From Winogradskyella flava (GTDB lineage Bacteria > Bacteroidota > Bacteroidia > Flavobacteriales > Flavobacteriaceae), in NCBI RefSeq assembly GCF_014243395.1, contig NZ_JACLCP010000005.1:1-64000 (forward strand): a stretch of 64,000 nt of DNA, in the 5' to 3' direction. A program made the position numbers and the translations under genes. Under the pieces are notes generated by a model that was not told where the DNA came from, searched no databases, and worked only from the letters and a program-made list of their open reading frames with translations. Positions 1-8,168 of the stretch are shown here, piece by piece (position 1 is the first letter of the stretch; every line of letters starts with the position of its first letter).

Positions 1-1011
1 ATGAGATTAAGAAAATTTTGTTTAGTAGCATTTACAGTATTAGTAACAAATTTTGGTTTTGCACAAGAAGGCATTCCAATTTATTCGGATTATTTAACGG
101 ATAATTATTATTTAATACATCCATCAATGGCTGGAGTCGCAAACTGTGCGAAAGTAAGATTAACCGCTAGACAACAGTGGTTTGGTGTGGATGATGCACC
201 CAGCCTGCAAACGTTAAGCATTAACGGAAGAGTTGGAGACTCACCTGTGGCGCTTGGTGGTGTTTTGTTTAATGATGCCAATGGTTATCACTCTACTGTT
301 GGTGGTTATGCGACTTTCGCATATCACCTGATGTTTTCTAGAAATGAGATTGATCTTAATATGTTATCTTTTGGATTAAGTGCAGGATTTCTACAATATA
401 AGTTAGATGAAACGGATTTTTTAGCACCAGGTGAATTTGATCAGCTCATTGCTGGTATAGAACAAAGTGCTACGAATTTTAATATTGATTTTGGGTTTTC
501 TTATCATTTCGTAGATTTCTATGCTCATTTTACTGCTAAGAATATTTTAAAAAATGAAGGAATAAATTTTAATGACCAAGGTTTTGAATTTGATAACTTG
601 AGAACTTATTTAGTTTCAGCAGGTAATACTTTTCAGAAGTTTGGAAGTGATTGGAGTTATGAACCTTCAATCATGTATATGTATAGAGATGCAACTGAAG
701 AATCTTCAATTGATTTCAATGCAAAAGTATATCGCGAAATGGATTTTGGTAAAGTATGGGGTGGACTATCCTATAGACGTAGTTTAGATGGCGCTGAATT
801 TCTTGATGGTTCCGATGTAAGTAGCCAAAAGCTGCAGTATATCACACCATTTGTTGGTGTTGACTACAACAACTTTGTATTCGCCTATACGTATTCCTAT
901 CAAGCCAACACTGTTAATTTTAATACTGGTGGTTTTCATCAATTAACCTTGGGTTATAACTTTAATTGTAGAAGGGAAAAATTTGAATGTAACTGTCCTG
1001 CTATAAACTAA
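1..1011 (+). CDS. PorP/SprF-family type IX secretion system membrane protein
   Basis: The 336-aa protein has a signal peptide ending near FAQ (residues 20-22), followed by the family-typical segment with IHPSMAG and a conserved RQQW motif around residue 58. The remainder alternates polar and hydrophobic residues as expected of an outer-membrane beta-barrel. PorP/SprF proteins support export or surface anchoring of T9SS substrates such as SprB-like adhesins. The gene begins at the first base of the window with ATG and a complete signal peptide, so it is probably full length. Such genes often lie directly downstream of a very large adhesin gene, which here would be outside the window. A strong hairpin follows the stop codon. 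Confidence 0.9.
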   Translation: MRLRKFCLVAFTVLVTNFGFAQEGIPIYSDYLTDNYYLIHPSMAGVANCAKVRLTARQQWFGVDDAPSLQTLSINGRVGDSPVALGGVLFNDANGYHSTVGGYATFAYHLMFSRNEIDLNMLSFGLSAGFLQYKLDETDFLAPGEFDQLIAGIEQSATNFNIDFGFSYHFVDFYAHFTAKNILKNEGINFNDQGFEFDNLRTYLVSAGNTFQKFGSDWSYEPSIMYMYRDATEESSIDFNAKVYREMDFGKVWGGLSYRRSLDGAEFLDGSDVSSQKLQYITPFVGVDYNNFVFAYTYSYQANTVNFNTGGFHQLTLGYNFNCRREKFECNCPAIN

Positions 1012-1016
1012 TACAA

Positions 1017-1047
1017 AAGGCCCAATTTAAAATTGGGCCTTTTCTTT
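1017..1047. terminator. Bidirectional intrinsic terminator
   Basis: The arms aaggcccaat (1017-1026) and attgggcctt (1032-1041) form a 10-bp perfect stem. A T-rich run follows on the plus strand and an A-rich stretch precedes it, so it can end both the sprF-like gene and the convergent minus-strand vWA gene that stops at 1054. Confidence 0.85.
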
Positions 1048-1053
1048 TTCATC

Positions 1054-2220
1054 TTATTCCCATTTGTAGTTTTTCTTATTGGCTTGAGACTTTATAGCCT
1101 TTAACATAGCGTTTTCTAATGCGTTATCTGAATCTTTAGATTGTTTTGCTATATAACCTTTCCTTTTTTCATTCAAATAACTAATTGATTTTTGAAGTGT
1201 TTCACGTTCTTTTCTCTTCTTTTCAACATAAGATCTAATTTCCGTTTTTGACTTACCCTTTAATTCTTCAGGTAGTTGACTTTCTTTTAAATTATCATAA
1301 GAGAAATCTTCTTCTTGCTCTGCATCTACTAAGTCCCAAGAACTATTTTTATATAATCTTGTACTTTTACTCACCGTTCGACTGACTGCATTTGCTTTGT
1401 TATAACCCATGGCATTAGAGTCTTGTTCTGATTGCAGCTCCATTTTAGCTTTACCCTTTTTGCCGTAAGCGACATAAGTATTATTAAGCTTTTCATTTAG
1501 TTCTAAAATTTTATCGTCATATGGAGAAGCTACATGCACAGTAGCTTTATTATGATTAATAGCCATATAGTTTCCGTGAGTTAAATCTGCGCCATCTTTC
1601 CAATAACTCGAAATCCCTTGATCGTAATCTCCGCAGTAAATCGTATTTACAGTTACATCTTTTTGATGAGCCAGTTTTGAGGCATCTTTATAATTAACTT
1701 TCCCCTGCGTATAAGGCTCATTTCCTGCAATAAAAATGAACTTAAGATCGTCTTTTTTGTCATCCCAATTTAATTGGTTTAGAGCAGTCTGAATCACTTT
1801 ACCACAGTATTCATTGCCTCCATTTGTAGTTAATGAGAATAATGATTTGGAAATTTCATCCAAATCATCGCTAAACGCTAGTACTTGTCTTAGATAGCCT
1901 TCCTCCGCATTGAGATTGTCGTTGCCATATTCGTAAAGTGCTATTTTAAGATTAGGATTTTGTGCTTTGCATTTCGCATAGGATAGCTCATTAACAATTT
2001 CCCAAAGCTGTGCTTTAGCTTGATCTATTAATCCATCCATGCTATTACTGGTGTCTAATAGGAGGGCAACTTTAATTTCAGGTTTTTTTGATTTTGATTT
2101 AGTTTCAATTTTAGTTTCTGTCAACACCAAATTTTGTTCTTTCTTTTTTGAATTTGCATTGCAAGCGATAGTAGTTGTAAAACTTAGCAATACTATAAAG
2201 GTTTTAAATATTGTTTTCAT
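1054..2220 (-). CDS. von Willebrand factor A domain lipoprotein
   Basis: This 388-aa protein has a lipoprotein signal peptide (TIAC, lipidated Cys20). A vWA domain starts near residue 48 and carries the metal-ion-dependent adhesion site D56-T-S58-N-S60. The C-terminal part (about 250-388) is Lys/Glu-rich and probably helical. vWA domains bind protein partners through a divalent metal; the partner here is unknown. The gene lies 5 bp downstream of the SIMPL-like gene on the same strand, so the two are probably co-transcribed. Together they form the divergent neighbour of the LytTR two-component system. Confidence 0.8.
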   Translation of the reverse strand: MKTIFKTFIVLLSFTTTIACNANSKKKEQNLVLTETKIETKSKSKKPEIKVALLLDTSNSMDGLIDQAKAQLWEIVNELSYAKCKAQNPNLKIALYEYGNDNLNAEEGYLRQVLAFSDDLDEISKSLFSLTTNGGNEYCGKVIQTALNQLNWDDKKDDLKFIFIAGNEPYTQGKVNYKDASKLAHQKDVTVNTIYCGDYDQGISSYWKDGADLTHGNYMAINHNKATVHVASPYDDKILELNEKLNNTYVAYGKKGKAKMELQSEQDSNAMGYNKANAVSRTVSKSTRLYKNSSWDLVDAEQEEDFSYDNLKESQLPEELKGKSKTEIRSYVEKKRKERETLQKSISYLNEKRKGYIAKQSKDSDNALENAMLKAIKSQANKKNYKWE

Positions 2221-2225
2221 AATTT

Positions 2226-3254
2226 CTATTTTTTTGTGTTTAATTCTTTAACATCTATGGTTCCATTGGGTGAAATGACGTAGTATTTATGATCTATTTC
2301 GGTCTTTGTAATTGTTTCTTTTTTCTCTTTTGGTTTTGGCGTATAGATGAGTTTAATGTTCATTCCTATTTGAACTACAGGTTCTAAAATGGAGGGATTA
2401 ATAACAACATCGTAACTTTCGTAAGTTAAAGGCTGGTAATAATATGAGGTTTGTTTTTGAGCAGATGTAATACCTTTGTCTTTTTTCAATGCTTCAAATG
2501 AAACACTGTTATAGGCTTGATAACTTTGATAAAAATCCTTGGGAAAATAACAGTATTTATCATCTGCTATAGCAATGTTGTATTCTGAAAGATCAAAGCC
2601 AAGTATGTTGTAATAGGTCTTTTTTTCTTCAATGAGTTTTAATAATTCATCCTGAAGATTTTTGTAAACATCTTGAATATTTTCAATGAAATAATCAACC
2701 TTTACCAAATTATAGACCTCGCTTTTGGCACAAGCTTCTAAAATGGTTTCAAATTGACTAGTTTTCTTAAATTGAATATGAATATTCTGCTGTAATTTAA
2801 ATCCCTTAGGGACTTCAGTGTAGGTTTTGCTGAATAGTTTTTTAGTGACTTCTACTTCATAAACTGGTACAAAAGAGATGACATCGATCGCCATATTTTT
2901 TTGTGAGATACCGTTAGCGTTCAACCTCATTTTAATACTATCTATGCGTTGCTTCATTAAGCTATTTGTTTTTTCGGCAGTAGGACCAATTTGAGATAGG
3001 TTGAATATCGCGGTGTATGTTGTTGCACTTACATTTTGAAGGGCCTTGACATCAACGGTCAGTACATTGCTTGGATGTAAGATTTTGTTAATTTGTTGTT
3101 GTACTGTTGGATTGTAAATAGCAGCATTTCCGGCAGTTAAAATATTTTGACGAGAGATATCCTGTGTAATCTGATTGTAATTCCCCTTGTGTTGAGCGAG
3201 GATAATGTTTGAGCAAAGCAATATTACTATTACTACTAAATTAAAATGTTTCAT
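2226..3254 (-). CDS. SIMPL/DUF541-like secreted protein
   Basis: The 342-aa protein has a signal peptide ending ILAQ near residue 21. The central region (about 60-190) has an 'INVSATTYTAIFNLSQ'-type start and a MKQRIDSIKMRL helix. This resembles the SIMPL (DUF541) fold of alternating strands and long helices, although the usual tandem signature is weak. The C-terminus is Lys/Glu-rich. The function is unknown; SIMPL proteins are periplasmic or outer-membrane linked. It is the first gene of a likely two-gene unit with the vWA lipoprotein and starts 154 bp from the divergent histidine kinase, so the two promoters share one intergenic region. Confidence 0.55.
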   Translation of the reverse strand: MKHFNLVVIVILLCSNIILAQHKGNYNQITQDISRQNILTAGNAAIYNPTVQQQINKILHPSNVLTVDVKALQNVSATTYTAIFNLSQIGPTAEKTNSLMKQRIDSIKMRLNANGISQKNMAIDVISFVPVYEVEVTKKLFSKTYTEVPKGFKLQQNIHIQFKKTSQFETILEACAKSEVYNLVKVDYFIENIQDVYKNLQDELLKLIEEKKTYYNILGFDLSEYNIAIADDKYCYFPKDFYQSYQAYNSVSFEALKKDKGITSAQKQTSYYYQPLTYESYDVVINPSILEPVVQIGMNIKLIYTPKPKEKKETITKTEIDHKYYVISPNGTIDVKELNTKK

Positions 3255-3319
3255 TATGATTTTTTGTTTTTTGATTAATGCTGTAAAACTCTGTCGAAAG
3301 AATTTGAATTAAAATCTAG

Positions 3320-3352
3320 AATGAGTAAAGTGGTTCTACAAATGAGTAAAGT
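3320..3352 (+). promoter_or_regulatory. Direct-repeat candidate LytTR operator
   Basis: The 12-mer aatgagtaaagt occurs twice, at 3320-3331 and 3341-3352, with a 21-bp period (about two helical turns). LytTR response regulators typically bind two direct repeats on one DNA face with this sort of spacing. The second copy runs directly into the TAGATTTG -7 element. That is an activator-like position for control of the kinase and response-regulator genes just downstream. Confidence 0.55.
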
Positions 3353-3359
3353 AGATTTG
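3352..3359 (+). promoter_or_regulatory. Bacteroidota -7 promoter element of the histidine kinase gene
   Basis: TAGATTTG matches the Bacteroidota -7 consensus TAnnTTTG exactly. No TTG is present 17-23 bp upstream; the direct repeats occupy that position instead. This suggests an activator-dependent promoter with a leader of about 40-50 nt before the ATG at 3409. Confidence 0.5.
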
Positions 3360-3408
3360 TCTTTTAGTTAGGAAGGCAAAATAGATAAGTCTAACCACTC
3401 CTTTCTTG

Positions 3409-5640
3409 ATGTACTATTTTTTGAAACCAAATAAAGTATGTAAGTTTAGTCCAACTAATAAAAGTATTGTGAAGTTATTCAGAACATATATACTTAGTAT
3501 GTTTTTTTGTTTGATTGCATTTTTAAGTCCCAGTCAAAACAGGGCAGAGCAAGAATCAAAAGCAGAAGTTTATTTTAATATAAGAGGTTCGGTTTATGAT
3601 AAATCTTCTCATGATCCGTATAGTAATGTCAAAATATATGTCAATGGAGGGAAGTATACAACTACTAGCTTTGACGGTAGATTTACAATAAAAGCAAAGA
3701 TTGGAGATGAGCTTATTATTAGTCATGATACGTTTGAAACCATTTATCATACTATATCATCTAATGAGCGAATCGACATTGAAGTTTTAGATGATGATGA
3801 AACATATTCGAGAAGGTCTAAAAATAATGCGACAACGCAACGTTTCAATCAAATGATAGATTCGGCTGACACGTATTTGAAAAAAGATGCTGCTAAGAGT
3901 ATAAAGTTTGTTGGCGATGCTCTTAATGTTAATGTTTCAATTAATCAAAGTGCTGAGGCACACGAGTTGTTAGGCGATATTTATATGTATTGGAAACAGC
4001 ACGACTTAGCAATATCAGAATATAAAATTAGTCTCCAAAATGTAGAAACGCCCTCTGCTAAACTTAAGTTGTCAAAAGCGTACTTAAATAATGGAGATTA
4101 CCAGACAAGTATCTCTAGTTACGAAAACATTGACGAGAAGGAGCTTTCCAACTATCAAAAAACAGAATTGCATGAAGGTATAGGCGACGCCAATCTGCAA
4201 GCTAATAATACTTCTAAAGCCATATCAGCGTATGAAAAAGGTCTAAAAATTGCGAATAAGCATTTAATTGCGCCCAAGATCACTGATCTCAACTCTAAAA
4301 TTGCTCAGGCCTATAATTTGAAAGGTGATAAAGTCAAGGCTAAAGATTTTTTTGATAACTCCTTAGACTTGGCTGCTAAAGAAAACAAGAAACGCTCCGT
4401 AGAAGAAAAGATAAAAGTAGCTGAATTTAACAGTGAGAATCGGGATTATGAAAGTGAGATAGTTCTCAGAAAACAGGCGTTGGAGGATATTGAGGATATA
4501 GAAAAGGATTCAATTATTCCAAATGAAAGCCCATTGACTTCTCAAAAGCAAAATTATAAAATAGGAAATGCGCTTATTTTACAAAATAGAAATGATGATG
4601 CCATACCATTTCTTGAAGAAAGTAGAAAAGAAGCTGACGAAAAAGGAGATTTAGTTGTAGGGAAAGATGCTACACGGAAATTATCTGAAGCACTTATTAA
4701 AAGTGGTGATACCGAAGAAGGTCTTGCTATGATTGAAAATTATGAAAATATTGTTGATGAACTATATGCTAAAAAGGAGCAGGAAATATCTCAAGCTGCG
4801 CGGTTTAGCAGGAATTTGGCAATTCAACAAAATAGAATTACAGCATTAGAGAGTGATAGAGCATTATCCAGAAGCACTTATGAGCTCACCCAGGAGCGCA
4901 ACAAGCGACAACAACTCATTATTTATTCGCTTATTGGTGGATTGGTACTTCTTTTAATTACAGGTTTTTTAATGTATAAATATATTAAGCAGCAACGTTT
5001 GGCGAACAATTTATTGGCGTTGAAGTCCTTAAGAAGTCAAATGAATCCACATTTTATTTTTAATGCACTTAATTCTGTAAATAGCTTCATTGCCACTAAT
5101 GATGAGCGCACGGCTAATAAATATTTATCTGACTTTTCACATCTTATGCGGTCTGTTTTAGAGAATAGTGAAGAAGATTTTATTCCGCTAAAGAAAGAAA
5201 TAGAACTGTTGGATTTGTATACCAAACTTGAGCATTTTAGATTTCAGGATAAATTTGATTATTCTATTGATGTAAATGAACATGTTGACGTTAATGAATT
5301 TCAAATTCCACCAATGTTATTACAGCCATATATAGAGAATGCGGTATGGCATGGACTTCGTTATAAAACCGAAAAAGGTCATTTGAATATTGCCATAAGA
5401 CCTAAAGCAAAAGATGAAATTACAATTACCATCACTGATGACGGTATTGGCAGAGTTAGGTCTAAAGCTTTGAAAACGGATAATCAGAAAAAGCAGAACT
5501 CTAAAGGCATGAACAATATAAAAAAGCGTGTTGCTATTTTAAACGAAATGTATAAAGATAAAGTAGATGTCATTATTGAGGATTTTCAAGATATAGAAGA
5601 CGTAGGTACCAAGGTCGTCGTAACATTAAAAAAGGATTGA
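3409..5640 (+). CDS. TPR-containing LytS-type sensor histidine kinase
   Basis: The protein is about 743 aa. It has an N-terminal hydrophobic segment (about 25-42), a carboxypeptidase-regulatory-like beta-sandwich (about 55-115), a run of TPR helices (about 145-460), a coiled coil, one transmembrane helix (about 503-525), then the His_kinase dimerisation motif QMNPHFIFNALNS and a HATPase domain with an N-box near YIENAVWHG. The phospho-acceptor is His548. An in-frame TTG sits at 3406, but the ATG at 3409 is the better start; ATG 3499 is a weaker alternative giving a shorter signal peptide. Its likely partner is the LytTR regulator encoded 87 bp downstream. The TPR region presumably senses periplasmic or envelope state. 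Confidence 0.88.
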   Translation: MYYFLKPNKVCKFSPTNKSIVKLFRTYILSMFFCLIAFLSPSQNRAEQESKAEVYFNIRGSVYDKSSHDPYSNVKIYVNGGKYTTTSFDGRFTIKAKIGDELIISHDTFETIYHTISSNERIDIEVLDDDETYSRRSKNNATTQRFNQMIDSADTYLKKDAAKSIKFVGDALNVNVSINQSAEAHELLGDIYMYWKQHDLAISEYKISLQNVETPSAKLKLSKAYLNNGDYQTSISSYENIDEKELSNYQKTELHEGIGDANLQANNTSKAISAYEKGLKIANKHLIAPKITDLNSKIAQAYNLKGDKVKAKDFFDNSLDLAAKENKKRSVEEKIKVAEFNSENRDYESEIVLRKQALEDIEDIEKDSIIPNESPLTSQKQNYKIGNALILQNRNDDAIPFLEESRKEADEKGDLVVGKDATRKLSEALIKSGDTEEGLAMIENYENIVDELYAKKEQEISQAARFSRNLAIQQNRITALESDRALSRSTYELTQERNKRQQLIIYSLIGGLVLLLITGFLMYKYIKQQRLANNLLALKSLRSQMNPHFIFNALNSVNSFIATNDERTANKYLSDFSHLMRSVLENSEEDFIPLKKEIELLDLYTKLEHFRFQDKFDYSIDVNEHVDVNEFQIPPMLLQPYIENAVWHGLRYKTEKGHLNIAIRPKAKDEITITITDDGIGRVRSKALKTDNQKKQNSKGMNNIKKRVAILNEMYKDKVDVIIEDFQDIEDVGTKVVVTLKKD

Positions 5641-5641
5641 T

Positions 5642-5696
5642 ATGGAACATCCAATATTGAATTTAAATTTTAGTTTAACAGATAAGGATGTTCCAT
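5642..5696 (+). promoter_or_regulatory. 11-bp inverted repeat between kinase and response regulator
   Basis: The arms atggaacatcc (5642-5652) and ggatgttccat (5686-5696) are perfectly complementary across a 33-nt AT-rich loop. In RNA this would sequester the start codon of the 29-codon ORF. In DNA it could be a dimeric operator. There is no T-run, so it does not look like an intrinsic terminator. Confidence 0.55.
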
Positions 5697-5731
5697 GTGA
5701 ACATATTTATTTAATACCTATTAACACATGA
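5642..5731 (+). CDS. Possible 29-aa leader ORF between kinase and response regulator
   Basis: An ATG one base after the kinase stop codon opens a 29-codon frame (MEHPILNLNF...). Its TGA at 5729-5731 overlaps the response-regulator ATG in an ATGA arrangement, the usual geometry of translational coupling. Its start codon lies in the left arm of an 11-bp inverted repeat. No homologue is recognised and the length is short enough to arise by chance. Confidence 0.35.
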   Translation: MEHPILNLNFSLTDKDVPCEHIYLIPINT

Positions 5732-6462
5732 AATTGAACGCCATATTAGTAGAAGACGAAGAAACGAGTAGACAAATTCTCAGGAATTATCTCATTAAAT
5801 ATTGCCCAAATATTTCTATTGTTGGTGAAGCAGCTAATGTAGATGAGGCGTTGATTTTAATTAGAAACAACGAATTAGATGTTGTATTCTTAGATGTGGA
5901 GATGCCTTATGGTAATGCGTTTGATCTATTGGAAAAAGTAGGAACGGTAGATTTTGAAACCATTTTTGTGACCGCATATAACCACTATGCGATTGATGCC
6001 TTAAATGCCCATGCCTCTTATTATTTAATGAAACCAATTTCCATAGATGAATTGATTAAGGCTGTAGATTATGTCACTGAGATTAAAACCAAGGAAGATG
6101 CACTACAAGATCAAGTTTTGGTGCCAAAAACTAATTCTGTTAATGGTAAGATTACGCTCCCACAGCAGGATGGGTTTGAAGTTATAGAAACTGATGATAT
6201 TATGTATTGTAAAGCCGATGATAACTATACGGAAATTCATTTGAATAATAACAAAAAGAAGCTTGTGAGCAAGACTTTAAAATATATTGAAGAGAGCTTA
6301 AAAGATGCTAATTTTGCAAGAGTTCATAAAAGTTACTTGGTAAACGTAAATGAAGTTGTGAAATACGTTAAGGGAAAAGGTGGAAGTGTTGTTCTAAGTA
6401 ATGGTAAAGAGATTATGGTATCTGCTTCAAAAAAAGCAGATTTATTATCTTATTTTAAATAA
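5728..6462 (+). CDS. LytTR-family response regulator
   Basis: The 244-aa protein has an N-terminal receiver domain with the acidic pair E9/D10, phospho-acceptor D56 in FLDVEMP and the conserved Lys in LMKPIS. A linker is followed by a C-terminal LytTR DNA-binding domain (about 145-244) with typical DNYTEIH and RVHKSYLVN segments. It is transcribed with the upstream TPR histidine kinase and is its obvious partner. A direct repeat with LytTR-like spacing lies upstream of the kinase gene, consistent with autoregulation. The gamma-carbonic anhydrase gene follows after 6 bp and may share the transcript. Confidence 0.93.
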   Translation: MKLNAILVEDEETSRQILRNYLIKYCPNISIVGEAANVDEALILIRNNELDVVFLDVEMPYGNAFDLLEKVGTVDFETIFVTAYNHYAIDALNAHASYYLMKPISIDELIKAVDYVTEIKTKEDALQDQVLVPKTNSVNGKITLPQQDGFEVIETDDIMYCKADDNYTEIHLNNNKKKLVSKTLKYIEESLKDANFARVHKSYLVNVNEVVKYVKGKGGSVVLSNGKEIMVSASKKADLLSYFK

Positions 6463-6468
6463 TTAACT

Positions 6469-6984
6469 ATGCCAATAATAAAGCCAGTAAGAGGAATTCA
6501 TCCACATATACCAGAAGATTGTTTTATAGCTGATAACGCTACAGTTGTAGGTGAGGTCACTATGGGGAACCAATGTAGCATTTGGTTTAATGCTGTTGTA
6601 AGAGGTGATGTTCATTTCATAAAAATGGGGAATAAGGTTAATGTACAAGATTGTGCGGTTATTCATGCCACATATAAAAAGTCACCAACAACTATTGGAA
6701 ATAATGTATCCATTGCTCATAATGCCATTGTACATGGTTGTACTATTCATGATAATGTTTTAATCGGGATGGGAAGTATAATTATGGATGATGCCATAAT
6801 TCATTCCAACAGTATTATTGCAGCAGGTGCAGTAGTTACTAAAAATACGATCGTAGAATCGGGTAGTATTTACGCAGGTATGCCAGCAAAGAAAATTAAG
6901 GATATTAGTGAGGAATTAATCTCTGGAGAGATTAATCGCATTGCCAGTAATTATATTAAATACTCGGGCTGGTTTAGAGATTAG
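6469..6984 (+). CDS. Gamma-carbonic anhydrase family protein
   Basis: This 171-aa protein has hexapeptide repeats forming a left-handed beta-helix, with the zinc-ligand set H66, H84 and H89 (CAVIH, SIAH, IVHGC). Family members (YrdA/PaaY/CaiE group) are trimeric cytoplasmic zinc or iron proteins; some hydrate CO2 and others have no proven activity. It follows the response regulator by 6 bp. Its 3' end overlaps the convergent minus-strand gene by 11 bp. Confidence 0.88.
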   Translation: MPIIKPVRGIHPHIPEDCFIADNATVVGEVTMGNQCSIWFNAVVRGDVHFIKMGNKVNVQDCAVIHATYKKSPTTIGNNVSIAHNAIVHGCTIHDNVLIGMGSIIMDDAIIHSNSIIAAGAVVTKNTIVESGSIYAGMPAKKIKDISEELISGEINRIASNYIKYSGWFRD

Positions 6985-7321
6985 ACTTTAACCTTGTGAT
7001 TAGGTCTTCAATGTCTATGATCTCATCTAAAACTTCATTGTTTAGAACCGTAGTGAGCATATTGTTTTCTAATTTTAAAATAGAAGGATAAGCGATTTGT
7101 ACATTCGGGAACGTGTTTTCGAACTCATCTTTATGGTAAAATTCCATATCTAGCTTACTCTCTTCCCTAAATGTTTTCCAGATAGCTTTTTCAGAAAAAG
7201 TGTCATAAGTTAAAGCACATATGCTGCATGGATAAGTTGATGGGCGAAGTAATTTATGCCCAACATCAAACAAAGCATTTAATTTTCCTGAATTGGCGTT
7301 ATAGACGAGTATGACTTTCAT
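6974..7321 (-). CDS. Conserved small protein with a CxxC motif
   Basis: The 115-aa protein begins MKVILVYNANSG and contains a YPCSICALTYD segment (CxxC near residues 32-35), no signal peptide and no transmembrane helix. I recognise it as a conserved Flavobacteria-type hypothetical without a secure function. The CxxC could be a redox pair or half of a metal site. It follows murI by one base on the same strand and is probably its co-transcribed partner. Its last 11 bp overlap the end of the carbonic anhydrase gene. Confidence 0.7.
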   Translation of the reverse strand: MKVILVYNANSGKLNALFDVGHKLLRPSTYPCSICALTYDTFSEKAIWKTFREESKLDMEFYHKDEFENTFPNVQIAYPSILKLENNMLTTVLNNEVLDEIIDIEDLITRLKSNL

Positions 7322-7322
7322 A

Positions 7323-8102
7323 TTAAAAATCTAAATATGAAGTGTTGAAACGTTCATTTAGTATTGCATCAAGAATTTCTGAATTTCCGTTTGAGTACAG
7401 TTTGATTGATGGTGCTTTTTTATCCATATTTAATAAACTGTTATTAGAAAGTACGGCTTGTGTTTGTTTGGCAACCGCCAGTCCAGAATCAATAATTTTC
7501 ACACCTTCTGGAAGTATTTTAGATAGTATTGGAATGAGATAAGGATAATGCGTGCAACCTAATACCAAATAATCTATATTCTGTGCGATCATTGGTTTTA
7601 AATAAGTTTCTAGAAGTGTACGCATTTCATCAGACTCTAATTCTCCAGCTTCTATTAGAGGTACGATACCCTCACCAATCTGTTCCACTACTTTGATATT
7701 ACTGGCATACAAATCTGTGGTTTTGTGAAATAATTGGCTGCTTAGGGTGCCTTTGGTCGCTAAGATACCCACAGCTTTTGATTTTGTCTTAAGTGCAGCG
7801 GGTTTGATAGCAGGCTCAATACCTATGAAGGGAACGTTGTATGTTTCCCTTAAAAAAGAAATCGCATTAGTAGTTGCTGTATTACAAGCAACAACTATGA
7901 GTTTACAGCCTTTATTTAATAATAATTCGGTGTTTTTTTTGCTGAACCTAACGATGTCTTCTTTGGGCTTATCACCATAAGGGGCATTTTTACTATCTGC
8001 TAAATATATAAAGTTTTCATAAGGTAAAAGCTCATGAATTTCCTTAAATATAGACGTGCCACCAACGCCAGAATCAAATATGCCAATAGGTTTGTTGCTC
8101 AT
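7323..8102 (-). CDS. murI: Glutamate racemase
   Basis: The 259-aa enzyme interconverts L- and D-glutamate for peptidoglycan. Visible motifs are IGIFDSGVGG (D10, S11) at the N-terminus, the first catalytic cysteine C73 in VACNTATT, and the second cysteine in GCTHYPYL near residue 182. Length and motif order are standard for cofactor-independent MurI. It sits at the downstream end of the minus-strand envelope cluster. A terminator-like hairpin lies only about 15 bp before its start, so it may depend on read-through or on its own promoter. Confidence 0.96.
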   Translation of the reverse strand: MSNKPIGIFDSGVGGTSIFKEIHELLPYENFIYLADSKNAPYGDKPKEDIVRFSKKNTELLLNKGCKLIVVACNTATTNAISFLRETYNVPFIGIEPAIKPAALKTKSKAVGILATKGTLSSQLFHKTTDLYASNIKVVEQIGEGIVPLIEAGELESDEMRTLLETYLKPMIAQNIDYLVLGCTHYPYLIPILSKILPEGVKIIDSGLAVAKQTQAVLSNNSLLNMDKKAPSIKLYSNGNSEILDAILNERFNTSYLDF

Positions 8103-8116
8103 TGTTACAAAAGTAA

Positions 8117-8143
8117 AAAGTCGCTTATAAACTAAGCGACTTT
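8117..8143 (-). terminator. Hairpin between ompH and murI
   Basis: Arms aaagtcgctta (8117-8127) and taagcgacttt (8133-8143) make an 11-bp perfect stem with a 5-nt loop. On the minus strand a U-rich stretch follows, as in an intrinsic terminator of the ompH transcript. It lies within 15 bp of the murI start codon, so it may act as an attenuator. Confidence 0.75.
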
Positions 8144-8168
8144 CAAAATATTATTTTTGAGATTTGAT

